A stretch of 64,000 bases of DNA from Peteryoungia algae (GCF_030369675.1 NZ_CP128477.1:1054001-1118000), one strand, 5' to 3'; positions 46,167 through 55,153 are shown, counted from the first letter of the stretch. Made by a program: numbers and translations. The notes: generated by a model from the sequence alone, not told the origin.

Positions 46167-47735
46167 TTGAGCGATGTTCGCGAGAACAGGAACGGAAACT
46201 ACTTCCCTTTGACCACTTTTGCTGACCTTGGCCTGAGCCAAAAAGTCCTTTCTGCCGTCACAGATGCCGGCTACACGATCCCCACACCCATTCAGCTGGG
46301 CGCGATCCCGCCGGCCCTCCAGCGGCGTGACATTCTCGGCATCGCCCAGACAGGCACCGGCAAGACCGCCGGTTTCGTTCTCCCGATGCTGACCCTGCTC
46401 GAAAAGGGCCGGGCCCGGGCTCGCATGCCGCGCACGCTCATTCTGGAGCCGACGCGCGAACTTGCGGCACAGGTTGCCGAGAACTTTGAGAAATACGGCA
46501 AGAATCACAAGCTCAATGTCGCACTCCTCATCGGTGGCGTGTCCTTTGACGAACAGGACCGCAAGCTGGAGCGCGGAGCCGACGTTCTGATCTGCACGCC
46601 CGGCCGCCTGCTCGACCATTGCGAGCGCGGCAAGCTGCTGATGACCGGCGTCGAGATTCTGGTCATCGACGAAGCCGACCGCATGCTCGACATGGGCTTC
46701 ATTCCCGATATCGAACGCATCGCCAAGATGATCCCCTTCACGCGCCAGACGCTGTTCTTCTCGGCCACCATGCCGCCGGAGATCCAGAAACTGGCCGACC
46801 AGTTCCTGCAGAACCCCGAGCGCATTGAAGTCGCACCGCCGTCATCGACGGCGAAGACCGTGACCCAGCGCCTCGTCGCCTGCCACAACAAGGACTACGA
46901 AAAGCGCTCGACCTTGCGTGACCTGATCCGCGCCCAGGACGAGTTGAAGAACGCGATCATCTTCTGCAATCGCAAGAAGGACGTCGCCGATCTCTTCCGT
47001 TCGCTCGAACGCCACGGCTTTTCCGTCGGCGCGCTGCACGGCGACATGGACCAGCGCTCGCGTACGACCATGCTGGCAAACTTCAAGGCCAACACGATCA
47101 CGCTGCTCGTGGCTTCCGATGTTGCCGCACGCGGTCTCGACATCCCCGATGTCAGCCACGTCTTCAATTTCGACGTTCCGATCCATGCCGAAGACTATGT
47201 CCACCGCATTGGCCGAACCGGCCGTGCAGGACGCTCCGGTGCAGCATTCACCTTGGTGACGCGCAGCGACACCAAGTTCCTCGACGCCATCGAAAAGCTG
47301 ATCGACCAGAAGATCGAATGGCTGGACGGCGACCTGTCGGCGCTTCCTGCGCCTGCGGAGAGCCATGACGAAAGCCGTGGAAAACGCGGCAGCCGCGACA
47401 AGGGTCGCGAGCGCCGCGGCGGTCATAAATCCGATACGCGCAGCGAGTATGTCAAACCGGCAGAGGAACAACAGGTGATGGAAGCGGTGAAAGTGGAAGC
47501 GATCAAGGTCGAACCGGTTGCAAGCAAGGCAGAGCCGGTTGCAACGGAACGCCGCACGGACAAGCGCCGCGACCAGAACCCGCGCAACAGCCGCAGCAAT
47601 CCCCCGCCGGCCAACGACGACAATCGTGATCGCCGCCGCAACCGTCATCATGACCACGATGATGGCCCGACGCCCGTTGGCTTCGGCGACGACATTCCCG
47701 CTTTCATGCTGATCGTCGCTGCCGCCAAGGCCTGA
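46167..47735 (+). CDS. rhlE: DEAD-box RNA helicase, RhlE type
   Basis: An ATP-dependent RNA helicase of up to 522 residues. The Q-motif region TPIQ, motif I AQTGTGKT, Ia PTRELAAQ, II DEADRML, III SATMP and VI HRIGRTGRAGR are all present. A basic, low-complexity tail (after about 400) rich in Arg, Lys, Asp and Asn should bind RNA. No ATG fits the N-terminus. TTG at 46167 is used here, and a second TTG 14 codons later (LTTFADLGL) is closer to many homologues' starts. RhlE proteins aid RNA turnover and cold adaptation. Confidence 0.9.
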   Translation: MSDVRENRNGNYFPLTTFADLGLSQKVLSAVTDAGYTIPTPIQLGAIPPALQRRDILGIAQTGTGKTAGFVLPMLTLLEKGRARARMPRTLILEPTRELAAQVAENFEKYGKNHKLNVALLIGGVSFDEQDRKLERGADVLICTPGRLLDHCERGKLLMTGVEILVIDEADRMLDMGFIPDIERIAKMIPFTRQTLFFSATMPPEIQKLADQFLQNPERIEVAPPSSTAKTVTQRLVACHNKDYEKRSTLRDLIRAQDELKNAIIFCNRKKDVADLFRSLERHGFSVGALHGDMDQRSRTTMLANFKANTITLLVASDVAARGLDIPDVSHVFNFDVPIHAEDYVHRIGRTGRAGRSGAAFTLVTRSDTKFLDAIEKLIDQKIEWLDGDLSALPAPAESHDESRGKRGSRDKGRERRGGHKSDTRSEYVKPAEEQQVMEAVKVEAIKVEPVASKAEPVATERRTDKRRDQNPRNSRSNPPPANDDNRDRRRNRHHDHDDGPTPVGFGDDIPAFMLIVAAAKA

Positions 47736-47743
47736 TCCAGTCA

Positions 47744-48151
47744 ATGGGTCTGCCCGGTCTCGACTTCCCCGGTCTCGGGGTCGGAATTGCCATCCTTCGG
47801 GATGGCAAACTGCTTTTATGCAGGCGCATGAAAGCGCCGGAAGCCGGCCACTGGAACATCGTCGGCGGCAAGGTCGAACACATGGAGCCGGCAGAGCATG
47901 CCGCGCGCCGCGAGGCCGAAGAAGAGACGGGGCTCTCGGTCGGTTCCATCCGCTATCTCGGCGTGACCGAACAACGGATCGAAGCGGACGGCCAGCACTG
48001 GGTGTCGCTGCTCTATGTGTGCGATGACGCGAAAGGCGAGCCACGGCTCACCGAACCCGACAAACTCTCGGATATCGGCTGGTTCGACCTTCACGACCTG
48101 CCTCAGCCGCTCTCCGTCTTCACCACCGCTGTGCTTGCCTATTTGCGCTGA
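47744..48151 (+). CDS. Nudix hydrolase (MutT-like)
   Basis: A 135-residue pyrophosphohydrolase. The Nudix box GX5EX7REUXEEXGU is complete at residues 42-64, with Glu48, Arg56, Glu57, Glu60 and Glu61. Substrates in the family include oxidised nucleotides, nucleotide sugars and cofactors; this one cannot be assigned. It begins nine bases after the helicase stop and may be co-transcribed, though the ribosome site is weak. Its 3' end overlaps the convergent TfoX-like gene by 13 bases. Confidence 0.88.
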   Translation: MGLPGLDFPGLGVGIAILRDGKLLLCRRMKAPEAGHWNIVGGKVEHMEPAEHAARREAEEETGLSVGSIRYLGVTEQRIEADGQHWVSLLYVCDDAKGEPRLTEPDKLSDIGWFDLHDLPQPLSVFTTAVLAYLR

Positions 48152-48480
48152 CCGGCTTCGCGCTCGGTCACGCGGATCGCGGCATCGAGTGCGATTCGCG
48201 CCCATTTCGCCATTATCTCGGGATCATCAAGCGCCTCGTCGGGCACCGTCCAATAGGGCATGGCGACGGGCTTGCCGCTCCGGCCCTGGTAACACCATCG
48301 ACTGGCGCCTGCGTCTTCCAACAGCGGCGCGCTTTCCGCATCCCCTTTCAGCATCAGCTCTCCGCGCAGCTCGAGCGCGAAGATGACGCCTCGTGCATAG
48401 ATACCCTTGCCCCCGAACATCCGGCGAATACTGACAGGCCCGACCGCCTCGAACATTTCCTCGATCGCCGCATTGTCCAT
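48139..48480 (-). CDS. TfoX/Sxy N-terminal-domain protein
   Basis: A 113-residue protein made of the TfoX N-terminal domain alone. The motif VGPVSIRRMFGGKGIYARGVIFAL and the later LRGELMLKGD are typical. TfoX in gammaproteobacteria controls competence, but short rhizobial homologues without the C-terminal domain have no proven role. It is the last gene of the leftward group headed by the MoxR ATPase, two bases after the MocA-like gene, which suggests co-transcription. Confidence 0.85.
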   Translation of the reverse strand: MDNAAIEEMFEAVGPVSIRRMFGGKGIYARGVIFALELRGELMLKGDAESAPLLEDAGASRWCYQGRSGKPVAMPYWTVPDEALDDPEIMAKWARIALDAAIRVTEREAGQRK

Positions 48481-48482
48481 CG

Positions 48483-50126
48483 TCAGCCCCTCAGGATCCC
48501 GCCAGCCGCCAGGATAGCCTCGGGCGTGTCGACATCAAGCCTTGCAGCCGCTCCGATTTCGACATCGATCACGGCGAGCCCTGAGCTTTCGATCACTGGA
48601 CGCGCGCCAATATCCCCCTCCAGTGACTTCAGCGCCTCAAAGGTTGCCGCCGGCAGGATGACCGGATTGCCGCGCTGGCCGTCTGAAACCGCGCGCACGA
48701 TCACCTTGCCGCCTGCCTTGCGATAGGCTTGGGCGAGGGCTGCCATATCGGCCGAAGATATGTTTGGCATATCGGCCAGCAGCACCATCATTCCGGGCAG
48801 CCCCTGCGCCTCGACAGCCGCCAGCCCGACCTTTAGCGAGCCCGCCATGCCACTGGCGAAATCCGCATTCTCCTCCAGTTGCACGCCGAGCCCCGCAACC
48901 GCCCTGGCCACCTCCTCGCCACGGTGGCCGGTGACGACCATGACCGGACCGAGCCTGGCCTCGATCGCCTGTCGGACCGAACGGCGGACCAGGGACTCGC
49001 CGTCGAATTCGGCCAGCAGCTTGTGCCGCCCCCCATCCCCCATCCGGCTCGCCCGGCCGGCGGCAAGCACGACGAGCCCCAGCGCTGCTGGATCTGTTTT
49101 TGCGGTTGCGGCAAGGCGCGGCAACGGACGGCTCGGGATCTCCATCAAGAGGCCGCCGACACCCCAGCCGGTCATTTCCGTTCGATCGGGCGGGTATCCG
49201 GCCAGGATCCTGTTCAGGACCCAGTCGAAGCCGTTCTCCTTCGGTGAGCGCGCGCAGCCGGGCGCACCGATGACCGGCACCCCACCGACATGGCCGAGAA
49301 CCAGGAGATTGCCCGGATCGACGGGCAGGCCGACCTGCTCGACGCTGCCGCCGGCCAGCCGGACCGCCGACGGAATGACATCCTCGGCATCGGCCACGGC
49401 TGACGCGCCGAAGATGACGATGAGCGGCGGAGCGTCTCTATCGCGCTGCGTTTCCTTGAGAGCCACATGCAGTGCCTCTGCAACCGCCTCGGCCCGATGG
49501 GACACGCGTTGCTCCGAAACAAGCCGGCTCGCCGACGGCATCAGCCGCGCTTCCAGCACGCGCGTCGTCTTCTCCATGACGGACGGTTTGAGCGATGGCA
49601 ATTGGGTCGCGACGAGATGGACCCGATGCGCGCGATAGCGCGCCACTTCAAAGGCTTGCGCTCGCTGAAGGATGGCCTCTGCGCCTTCAACGCTCGCCCC
49701 TTCGACCGCCAGCGGAATGATCTTGACCGTGGCAACCAGATCCCCGGCCCGCACGTCGCGACGGTCGGCGAGACAGGCCAGCGTGATTGCGGGATCGACA
49801 CTGTTGATGTGATCGACGACAGGCCTGTCAGCCAGAAAGAGCCCGTTTTCGCTGGCGTAGAAATTCACCCGCCCCGTCGAGGCGGGACTGCGGCTGAGAC
49901 CCTTGAGCTGGATGGCGGCGCTCAGTCTCTCGGCAGCTTCATCTTCCGTCAGGTCACCGGGTTCAAGGCGACAGGCGATGACCCTCGGGATTTTTTCGGC
50001 GAGAAGACGGGCGATGTCGGCGGCCCGCAAGGGATGACCCTTCGCAAGCTTGCCGGAGGAGAGTGGCTGGGAATGGGCGAGGATCGAACCTTCGGCCTCA
50101 GCGGTCGGGATCGGCCCGAACTTCAT
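48483..50126 (-). CDS. Molybdopterin-binding/MocA-like nucleotidyltransferase fusion protein
   Basis: A 547-residue two-domain protein. The first about 340 residues match the molybdopterin-binding (MoeA/MoaB-like) type, including LIVIFGASAVADAEDVIPSA and GAPGCARSPKENGFDW. The last 200 residues are a MobA/MocA-like nucleotidyltransferase with LAAGRASRMGDGGRHKL and LLADMPNIS. Such fusions are predicted to make the cytosine dinucleotide form of molybdenum cofactor used by xanthine-dehydrogenase-family enzymes. It overlaps the XdhC-like gene by four bases and belongs to the same operon. Confidence 0.85.
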   Translation of the reverse strand: MKFGPIPTAEAEGSILAHSQPLSSGKLAKGHPLRAADIARLLAEKIPRVIACRLEPGDLTEDEAAERLSAAIQLKGLSRSPASTGRVNFYASENGLFLADRPVVDHINSVDPAITLACLADRRDVRAGDLVATVKIIPLAVEGASVEGAEAILQRAQAFEVARYRAHRVHLVATQLPSLKPSVMEKTTRVLEARLMPSASRLVSEQRVSHRAEAVAEALHVALKETQRDRDAPPLIVIFGASAVADAEDVIPSAVRLAGGSVEQVGLPVDPGNLLVLGHVGGVPVIGAPGCARSPKENGFDWVLNRILAGYPPDRTEMTGWGVGGLLMEIPSRPLPRLAATAKTDPAALGLVVLAAGRASRMGDGGRHKLLAEFDGESLVRRSVRQAIEARLGPVMVVTGHRGEEVARAVAGLGVQLEENADFASGMAGSLKVGLAAVEAQGLPGMMVLLADMPNISSADMAALAQAYRKAGGKVIVRAVSDGQRGNPVILPAATFEALKSLEGDIGARPVIESSGLAVIDVEIGAAARLDVDTPEAILAAGGILRG

Positions 50127-50839
50127 GCCGAGACCTCTTGCCGGATCGCCGACGGCCCGGTGCTGCGCCTTCGCAGCGACTGGATGACTTCACCGAGAAT
50201 GGCGACCGCGATCTCCGCAGGTGTCGCCGCACCGATATCAAGGCCTATAGGGGCCCGGATGCCGGCAATGGTGTCGCCATCCAAGCCGGCTGCCGTCAAT
50301 CGCTCGACGCGCTTCGCATGGGTCTTGCGCGAGCCGAGCGCGCCGACATAGAAACAGCCTGCTCTCAAGGCTGCCATCAGACCGGGGTCGTCGATCTTCG
50401 GATCATGGGTGACGGCGACCATCGCGCAGTAGCGGTCGAGCGGCCTGGTCGCAAAGACGTCGTCCGGCCAGTCAGCGCAAAGCTCGATGCCAGCAAAGCG
50501 TTCCGGCGTGGCAAAAGCCGTGCGGGGATCGATGATGGTGACAGCAAAACCGGCAAGCGCCGCCATCGGGGCGAGCGCCTGACTGATGTGCACCGCGCCA
50601 ACGACCACGATTCGTGCCGGCGGCGTGTGCACGTTGAGGAAGAGGCTCCGACTGTCGATCTCGACGGTCCCGGATTTTCCAGACAGAAGCCGCGCCTGGA
50701 TTTCATCCCCCAGAGCGTCGGCAGATACCTGGTCCTCGGTGACCAGTTGCGACGTGCCCGCGGCGAGATCAACCACCAGCACGGCGCCGCGGCGATCGCG
50801 CTTCGCGGCATTCAGCGCCTTGAGCGTGGAAACATCCAT
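50123..50839 (-). CDS. XdhC/CoxI family protein, Rossmann-domain part
   Basis: A 238-residue protein with a short N-terminal portion and the XdhC Rossmann domain (RIVVVGAVHISQALAPMAAL, then YVGALGSRKTHAKRVERL and IGLDIGAATPAEIAVAI). XdhC-family proteins bind the molybdenum cofactor and help sulphurate and insert it into Mo hydroxylases. The N-terminal XdhC domain is encoded by the separate gene at 50839, so the usual single protein is split here. It overlaps both neighbours by one to four bases. Confidence 0.87.
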   Translation of the reverse strand: MDVSTLKALNAAKRDRRGAVLVVDLAAGTSQLVTEDQVSADALGDEIQARLLSGKSGTVEIDSRSLFLNVHTPPARIVVVGAVHISQALAPMAALAGFAVTIIDPRTAFATPERFAGIELCADWPDDVFATRPLDRYCAMVAVTHDPKIDDPGLMAALRAGCFYVGALGSRKTHAKRVERLTAAGLDGDTIAGIRAPIGLDIGAATPAEIAVAILGEVIQSLRRRSTGPSAIRQEVSA

Positions 50840-51168
50840 CAGCCGAGCCTCTCGACATGCACGCGGATACGCCCGCCGCAGGAAAGGCCGACACGCCAGG
50901 CGGTTTCGTCGGCAACGCCGAATTCGAGCATCTTGGCCGCCCCGCTCTCGATGACGTCAAGGGCCTCCGTGATGACCGCCCCCTCGACGCAGCCACCCGA
51001 AACCGAGCCCTCGAAATTGCCTTCGCCATCAATCACGAGATGGCTGCCCACTGGCCGCGGCGCAGAGCCCCAGGTTTCGATGACCGTGGCAATGGCCACG
51101 GAGCGGCCCTCGCCAAACCAGCTCTCGGCGATGGCGAGCGGGTCGCGCAGGATGGTGTCTGTGGTCAT
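50839..51168 (-). CDS. XdhC/CoxF N-terminal-domain protein
   Basis: A 109-residue protein consisting of the XdhC/CoxI N-terminal domain only. Diagnostic stretches are VAIATVIETWGSAPRPVGSH, GSVSGGCVEGAVITEA and the Cys-Gly-Gly in GLSCGGRIRV. In longer XdhC proteins this precedes the Rossmann domain; here the two are separate overlapping genes. A role in loading sulphurated molybdenum cofactor is inferred from the family. It overlaps the VWA gene by four bases. Confidence 0.87.
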   Translation of the reverse strand: MTTDTILRDPLAIAESWFGEGRSVAIATVIETWGSAPRPVGSHLVIDGEGNFEGSVSGGCVEGAVITEALDVIESGAAKMLEFGVADETAWRVGLSCGGRIRVHVERLG

Positions 51169-52439
51169 GACTGGCTCCTTCCAGAACCGAGGTAACGCCT
51201 GGGATCACAATCCCGATCCGGGGCACCGGACAAAGATTGCACCAGATCCGACAGGGCTTCCAGATTGTGCACGGACCTGAGCTCGTCGACATGCGGCAGC
51301 ATGGCCAGCACACCCCGCGCGCGGGCCTCGAAGCCGGAAAAACGCAGAAGCGGATTGAGCCAGACGAGCCGGCGACAGGACCGGTGCAAGCGGTCGGTTT
51401 CGCGGCTGAGAAGCTCCACTTCGTCCCGCTCCAGACCGTCGGTGATCAGGAGCACCACGGCCCCCTGCCCCAGCACACGCCGTCCCCAATGCCGGTTGAA
51501 CAGTTTCAGCGTCTCGCCGATGCGCGTGCCGCCGGACCAGTCGGCGACCGCCTCGCTGCACTGGGCAATCGCCTCATCCGGGTCACGATGTCGCAGCTGC
51601 CGGGTAACATTGGTGAGCCGGGTGCCGAACAGGAAGGTATGCACCCGACGTCGGCGCTCTGTCAGAACATGCAGGAAATGCAGGAAGATGCGGGTGTACT
51701 GGCTCATCGAGCCGGAAATGTCGGCAAGGACCACCAGCGGGGGCGGCTGTTGCCGGCGCACTCGGAACTTCGGCAGCATCAGGTCACCTCCGGTGCGCAG
51801 CGACTGGCGCATCGTCGCACGGGCATCAATGCCACGACCACGCGGCGACAGCGTGTAGCGACGCATCTGGACGAGATCACGCGGCATGGCAAGGCGTTCG
51901 ATGGCACGGCGCGCCTCCCTGAGTTCGGTCGACGTCATCTGGCCGAAGTCGAGCCGGCGAAAGACCTCCTGGGCCGAAACCGTCAGCCGCGCATCGATCT
52001 CGACATCGGGCTCCTCCTTCGGCTTCGACGCGCGCTGTTTCTCGGCAAACAGGGCATCGCTCACCCGCGCACCGCCGGCCTTCGGCTTTTGCCGCTCACC
52101 GATCGCTGCCACCGGTGACATCAGCGCAATCATCTTGCCAACCAGATCCCGCGAACGCCAGAAGATCGAAAACGCCTCGTCAAAGACGGGCTGGTCCTCA
52201 TGTCGCTTGACGAAAACGGCGGACAGGGCCGCATGAAACTCGATACGCGAGCCAATGCCGATTGCATCGATCGCCGCAATGGCATCGATGACGGCGCCTG
52301 GTCCGGGCTTCAGTCCCGCTTTTCTGAGCACCCGCGCGAAATGCACGACATTGTCCGCAAGCCGTCCATCGCCCTGCACTGGCGGCGGCACGACGATGCC
52401 GTCGCGTCCGCTGGCTTGATGCGGCCCGAACGTCTCCAT
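51165..52439 (-). CDS. VWA-domain protein, CoxE-like
   Basis: A 424-residue CoxE-family protein. The von Willebrand A domain occupies about residues 230-400, with the metal-ion-dependent adhesion site DISGSMS at 240-246 and the later TDG of LLITDGLERDE. The N-terminal half is helical and charged. CoxE works with the MoxR ATPase CoxD in maturing the metal centre of CO-dehydrogenase-type Mo hydroxylases. Its ATG (52439) lies one base after the MoxR stop codon, strongly implying coupled expression. Confidence 0.9.
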   Translation of the reverse strand: METFGPHQASGRDGIVVPPPVQGDGRLADNVVHFARVLRKAGLKPGPGAVIDAIAAIDAIGIGSRIEFHAALSAVFVKRHEDQPVFDEAFSIFWRSRDLVGKMIALMSPVAAIGERQKPKAGGARVSDALFAEKQRASKPKEEPDVEIDARLTVSAQEVFRRLDFGQMTSTELREARRAIERLAMPRDLVQMRRYTLSPRGRGIDARATMRQSLRTGGDLMLPKFRVRRQQPPPLVVLADISGSMSQYTRIFLHFLHVLTERRRRVHTFLFGTRLTNVTRQLRHRDPDEAIAQCSEAVADWSGGTRIGETLKLFNRHWGRRVLGQGAVVLLITDGLERDEVELLSRETDRLHRSCRRLVWLNPLLRFSGFEARARGVLAMLPHVDELRSVHNLEALSDLVQSLSGAPDRDCDPRRYLGSGRSQS

Positions 52440-52440
52440 C

Positions 52441-53373
52441 TCAGCCAGCCTTCGCCAGCAGCTCGGCCTTGACCTCCGAGAGCAGCTTTTCGCCATCACT
52501 GCCCTGGATGCGGGCGATGTCCTCCTGATACTTCAGGAGCGTCCCCAGCGTATCCGCGATCGTCTCCGGATCGAGTGCGAGGCGATCGAGTTCGGTCAGG
52601 GCTGTCGCCCAGTCGATGGTCTCGGCGATGCCGGGGTTCTTGAAGAGATCGATGGTCCTGAGCTTCTGCACATAGGCAACGATCTGGCGCGAGAGCTGCT
52701 CGTTGCAACCCTTGACCTTGCGCCTGATGATGGCGAGTTCGTCGGCAGCGGACGGATAATCGACCCAGTGATAGAGGCAGCGCCGCTTCAAGGCATCGTG
52801 GACCTCGCGCGTCCGGTTCGACGTCACGATCACGATGGGCGGCTCGGCAGCCTTCACCGTTCCGAATTCAGGGATCGTCACCTGAAAATCAGAGAGCACC
52901 TCGAGCAGGAATGCTTCGAAGGCTTCATCCGTGCGGTCCAGTTCGTCGATCAGAAAAACAGGTGCCCGACCGGGCTCCCCCTGAATGGCCTGCAGCACGG
53001 GGCGGCGGATGAGGTAGCGTTCGGAAAAGATGTCGCTTTCGAGCCGCGATCGGTCCGATACGCCAGAGGCCTCGGCCATACGGATCTCCAGCATCTGGGC
53101 CGGATAATTCCACTCGTAGACGGCGGAAGCGACGTCCAGCCCCTCGTAGCATTGCAATCGTATCAACGGCCGGTCGAGTGCCTTGGCGAGCACCTTGGCG
53201 ACTTCCGTCTTGCCGACTCCCGCCTCACCTTCGAGGAAGAGCGGGCGCCCCATCCTGAGCGCCAAAAACAGCACGGTCGCGAGCGGTCTGGCCGCCAGAT
53301 AATCCTCGGCCGACAGAAGATCGATGATCCCATCGATCGACTCCGGCAGGACCTTTCCCGAGGTTTCTGCCAT
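52441..53373 (-). CDS. MoxR-family AAA+ ATPase, CoxD-like
   Basis: A 310-residue MoxR ATPase. Walker A is EGEAGVGKTEV at about 48-58, Walker B is VFLIDELDRTDE, sensor 1 is VIVTSNRTRE and the arginine-finger region is DALKRRCLYHW. With the CoxE-like VWA protein it should form a chaperone pair remodelling a molybdenum enzyme. The ATG at 53373 was preferred over one at 53385 because GGGAGGAG sits directly before it. It is the first gene of the leftward maturation operon. Confidence 0.91.
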   Translation of the reverse strand: MAETSGKVLPESIDGIIDLLSAEDYLAARPLATVLFLALRMGRPLFLEGEAGVGKTEVAKVLAKALDRPLIRLQCYEGLDVASAVYEWNYPAQMLEIRMAEASGVSDRSRLESDIFSERYLIRRPVLQAIQGEPGRAPVFLIDELDRTDEAFEAFLLEVLSDFQVTIPEFGTVKAAEPPIVIVTSNRTREVHDALKRRCLYHWVDYPSAADELAIIRRKVKGCNEQLSRQIVAYVQKLRTIDLFKNPGIAETIDWATALTELDRLALDPETIADTLGTLLKYQEDIARIQGSDGEKLLSEVKAELLAKAG

Positions 53374-53399
53374 GTCTCCTCCCATGTTTGAGCGGAAGC

Positions 53400-53885
53400 T
53401 TATAGCGTGCGATAGCCCCGGTCCAGATAGATGAGTGACGGCTCAAGGGCTCCGAAATGGACAGCCTTCACTTCGCCGAAGAGAACCGTATGGGTGTTGG
53501 TGACCTTGCGGTCGGTAACCATGCAGTCGAAAGCCACGATCGCATCGGCCAGAACGGGTGAGCCCGTGGCAAGAACCTGCCATTCGGCCAGTGCGAAGCG
53601 TTCCTCGGACGAGAGCTTGCCGAAGCCGGCAAAGGCATTGGCGAGATCCTGGTGATGGGCGCCCAGCGTGTTCAACGCGAAATGCCCGCTCTCGAAGAGC
53701 ACCGCATTGCTCGGATTGTTGTTGTTCAGGCAGACGAGCACGGTCGGCGGACTATCGGAAACGGAACAGGCAGCCGTGATCGTCACGCCGCGCCGGATCT
53801 CCTGATGCTCTGTCGTCACGATCTGCACGTGCCCTGCATAGCGGCTCATGGCGTCGCGATAGACGACCGGATCCAGACCTTGCAT
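53400..53885 (-). CDS. Flavin reductase family protein
   Basis: A 161-residue flavin-reductase-like (RutF/HpaC-type) protein that would supply reduced FMN or FAD to a monooxygenase. Typical motifs are SRYAGHVQIVTT, the flavin-binding GVTITAACSVSDSPPTVLVC and FALNTLGAHHQDLA. The ATG at 53885 is used; a GTG at 53897 directly behind AAGGGGAG is also credible. No partner monooxygenase gene is in the window. A longer frame upstream is only the shadow of the opposite-strand genes. Confidence 0.87.
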   Translation of the reverse strand: MQGLDPVVYRDAMSRYAGHVQIVTTEHQEIRRGVTITAACSVSDSPPTVLVCLNNNNPSNAVLFESGHFALNTLGAHHQDLANAFAGFGKLSSEERFALAEWQVLATGSPVLADAIVAFDCMVTDRKVTNTHTVLFGEVKAVHFGALEPSLIYLDRGYRTL

Positions 53886-54050
53886 GCTCAAATTCACGTC
53901 TCCCCTTGAAGATAACCCCCGGTCGAAACCGCAATATGGGCCGCGGCCCTTACCTTTTCCACAATAGGGATAGGATTTAGTTCCAACCACCCGCCAAAGG
54001 CCGGAAAGCCAGCATTTCCAAACGGCTGCGCTTTCGGCTAGGATCATGCC

Positions 54051-55145
54051 ATGATGAAGCAGACCCTGCAGAAACGTGTTCTTTCGACCTCGCTGTTCCT
54101 GGCCCTCGGCCTCGGGGCGACCTCGGCTGCCGAGTTGAAGCTTGCAGTCGTCGCGCCGAAGAGCGGCCCCTTCGCGATACTCGGTGATCAGGTTCGGCAA
54201 GGCGCCTCGCTCGCTGCGGGCAAGCTTTCGATCACTCTCGTCGAAATTGACGAGACCTGTAGCGAAGGCAGCGGCAAGGCGATTGCCGAGGCGGTTGCGG
54301 CAGCGGGCGCCAAGGCCGCGATCGGATTTCTCTGCAGCGAGAGCCTGAAGGACGCCCTGCCGGGATTGAAGGAAGACGGCCTGCCGGCTTTCACCCTGTC
54401 CGTTCGTTGGAAAGGCTTGATGGAAGATGCGATCAAGGGAGGCTCGCCTCTGTTTCGCCTGGCGCCGAATGCCGACCAGGAAGCCGCAAAGCTCTCGGAC
54501 GTGATCCTGCGGGACTGGGCGGGTTCCGCCGTCGCTCTCCTCGAAGACGGTACAATCCGTGGCCGGGAATTGACGGAAACGATCCGCCTGAGCCTCGAAG
54601 AACGCGGCCTGAAGCCCGCCTTCGTCGACACGTTCCGTCCGGGCCAGGAACAGCAGCTGGCGCTTGTCCGCCGCATCAGGAATGCAGGCGTGACCCACGC
54701 CTTCATCGGCGGCGACCGAAGCGACGTGGCCGTCATTGCTCGTGATGCGAAAGCGGAAGGCCTGCCGCTCACTCTGCTCGGCGGCGAAGCGATGCGAGCG
54801 GCGGACGAACCCGTGCCCCTGGAGGATGGCGTGCTCGCCGTCGGCCTGATCGAGACACCACGGGGGCCTGCTGAAGGAGAACTGGCCGCCGAACTCGACA
54901 AGACCGATATCGAACCGGAAGGCTACGTCGTTCCCGCGCATGCCGCCGTCACGATCCTCGCGGACGCCTGGGGCATTTCGACCGCCATGGGGACGCCTGT
55001 CGCAGACACGCTGATCGGCACGACCTTCGAGACCGCACTGGGTCCAGTCGCCTTCGGCGAGGACCATGAGCTGACCGAGAACCCCTATCGCCTGCTGGAA
55101 TGGCGAGGCGACAGCTTCGTACCCGTGCCTGACAAGACGCAGTAG
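54051..55145 (+). CDS. Orphan ABC-type substrate-binding protein (branched-chain amino acid type)
   Basis: A 364-residue periplasmic protein of the type I binding-protein fold (LivJ/receptor-ligand family). A Sec signal peptide covers about 1-27 (KRVLSTSLFLALGLGATSAA before ELKLAVVAPKSGP). Two Cys in ETCSEGSG and FLCSESL could form a disulphide. No permease or ATPase gene is adjacent, so it may work with a transporter encoded elsewhere or as a sensor. It is divergent from the flavin reductase gene and convergent with the SDR gene, eight bases away. The ligand is unknown. Confidence 0.82.
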   Translation: MMKQTLQKRVLSTSLFLALGLGATSAAELKLAVVAPKSGPFAILGDQVRQGASLAAGKLSITLVEIDETCSEGSGKAIAEAVAAAGAKAAIGFLCSESLKDALPGLKEDGLPAFTLSVRWKGLMEDAIKGGSPLFRLAPNADQEAAKLSDVILRDWAGSAVALLEDGTIRGRELTETIRLSLEERGLKPAFVDTFRPGQEQQLALVRRIRNAGVTHAFIGGDRSDVAVIARDAKAEGLPLTLLGGEAMRAADEPVPLEDGVLAVGLIETPRGPAEGELAAELDKTDIEPEGYVVPAHAAVTILADAWGISTAMGTPVADTLIGTTFETALGPVAFGEDHELTENPYRLLEWRGDSFVPVPDKTQ

Positions 55146-55153
55146 AGGCTCTT

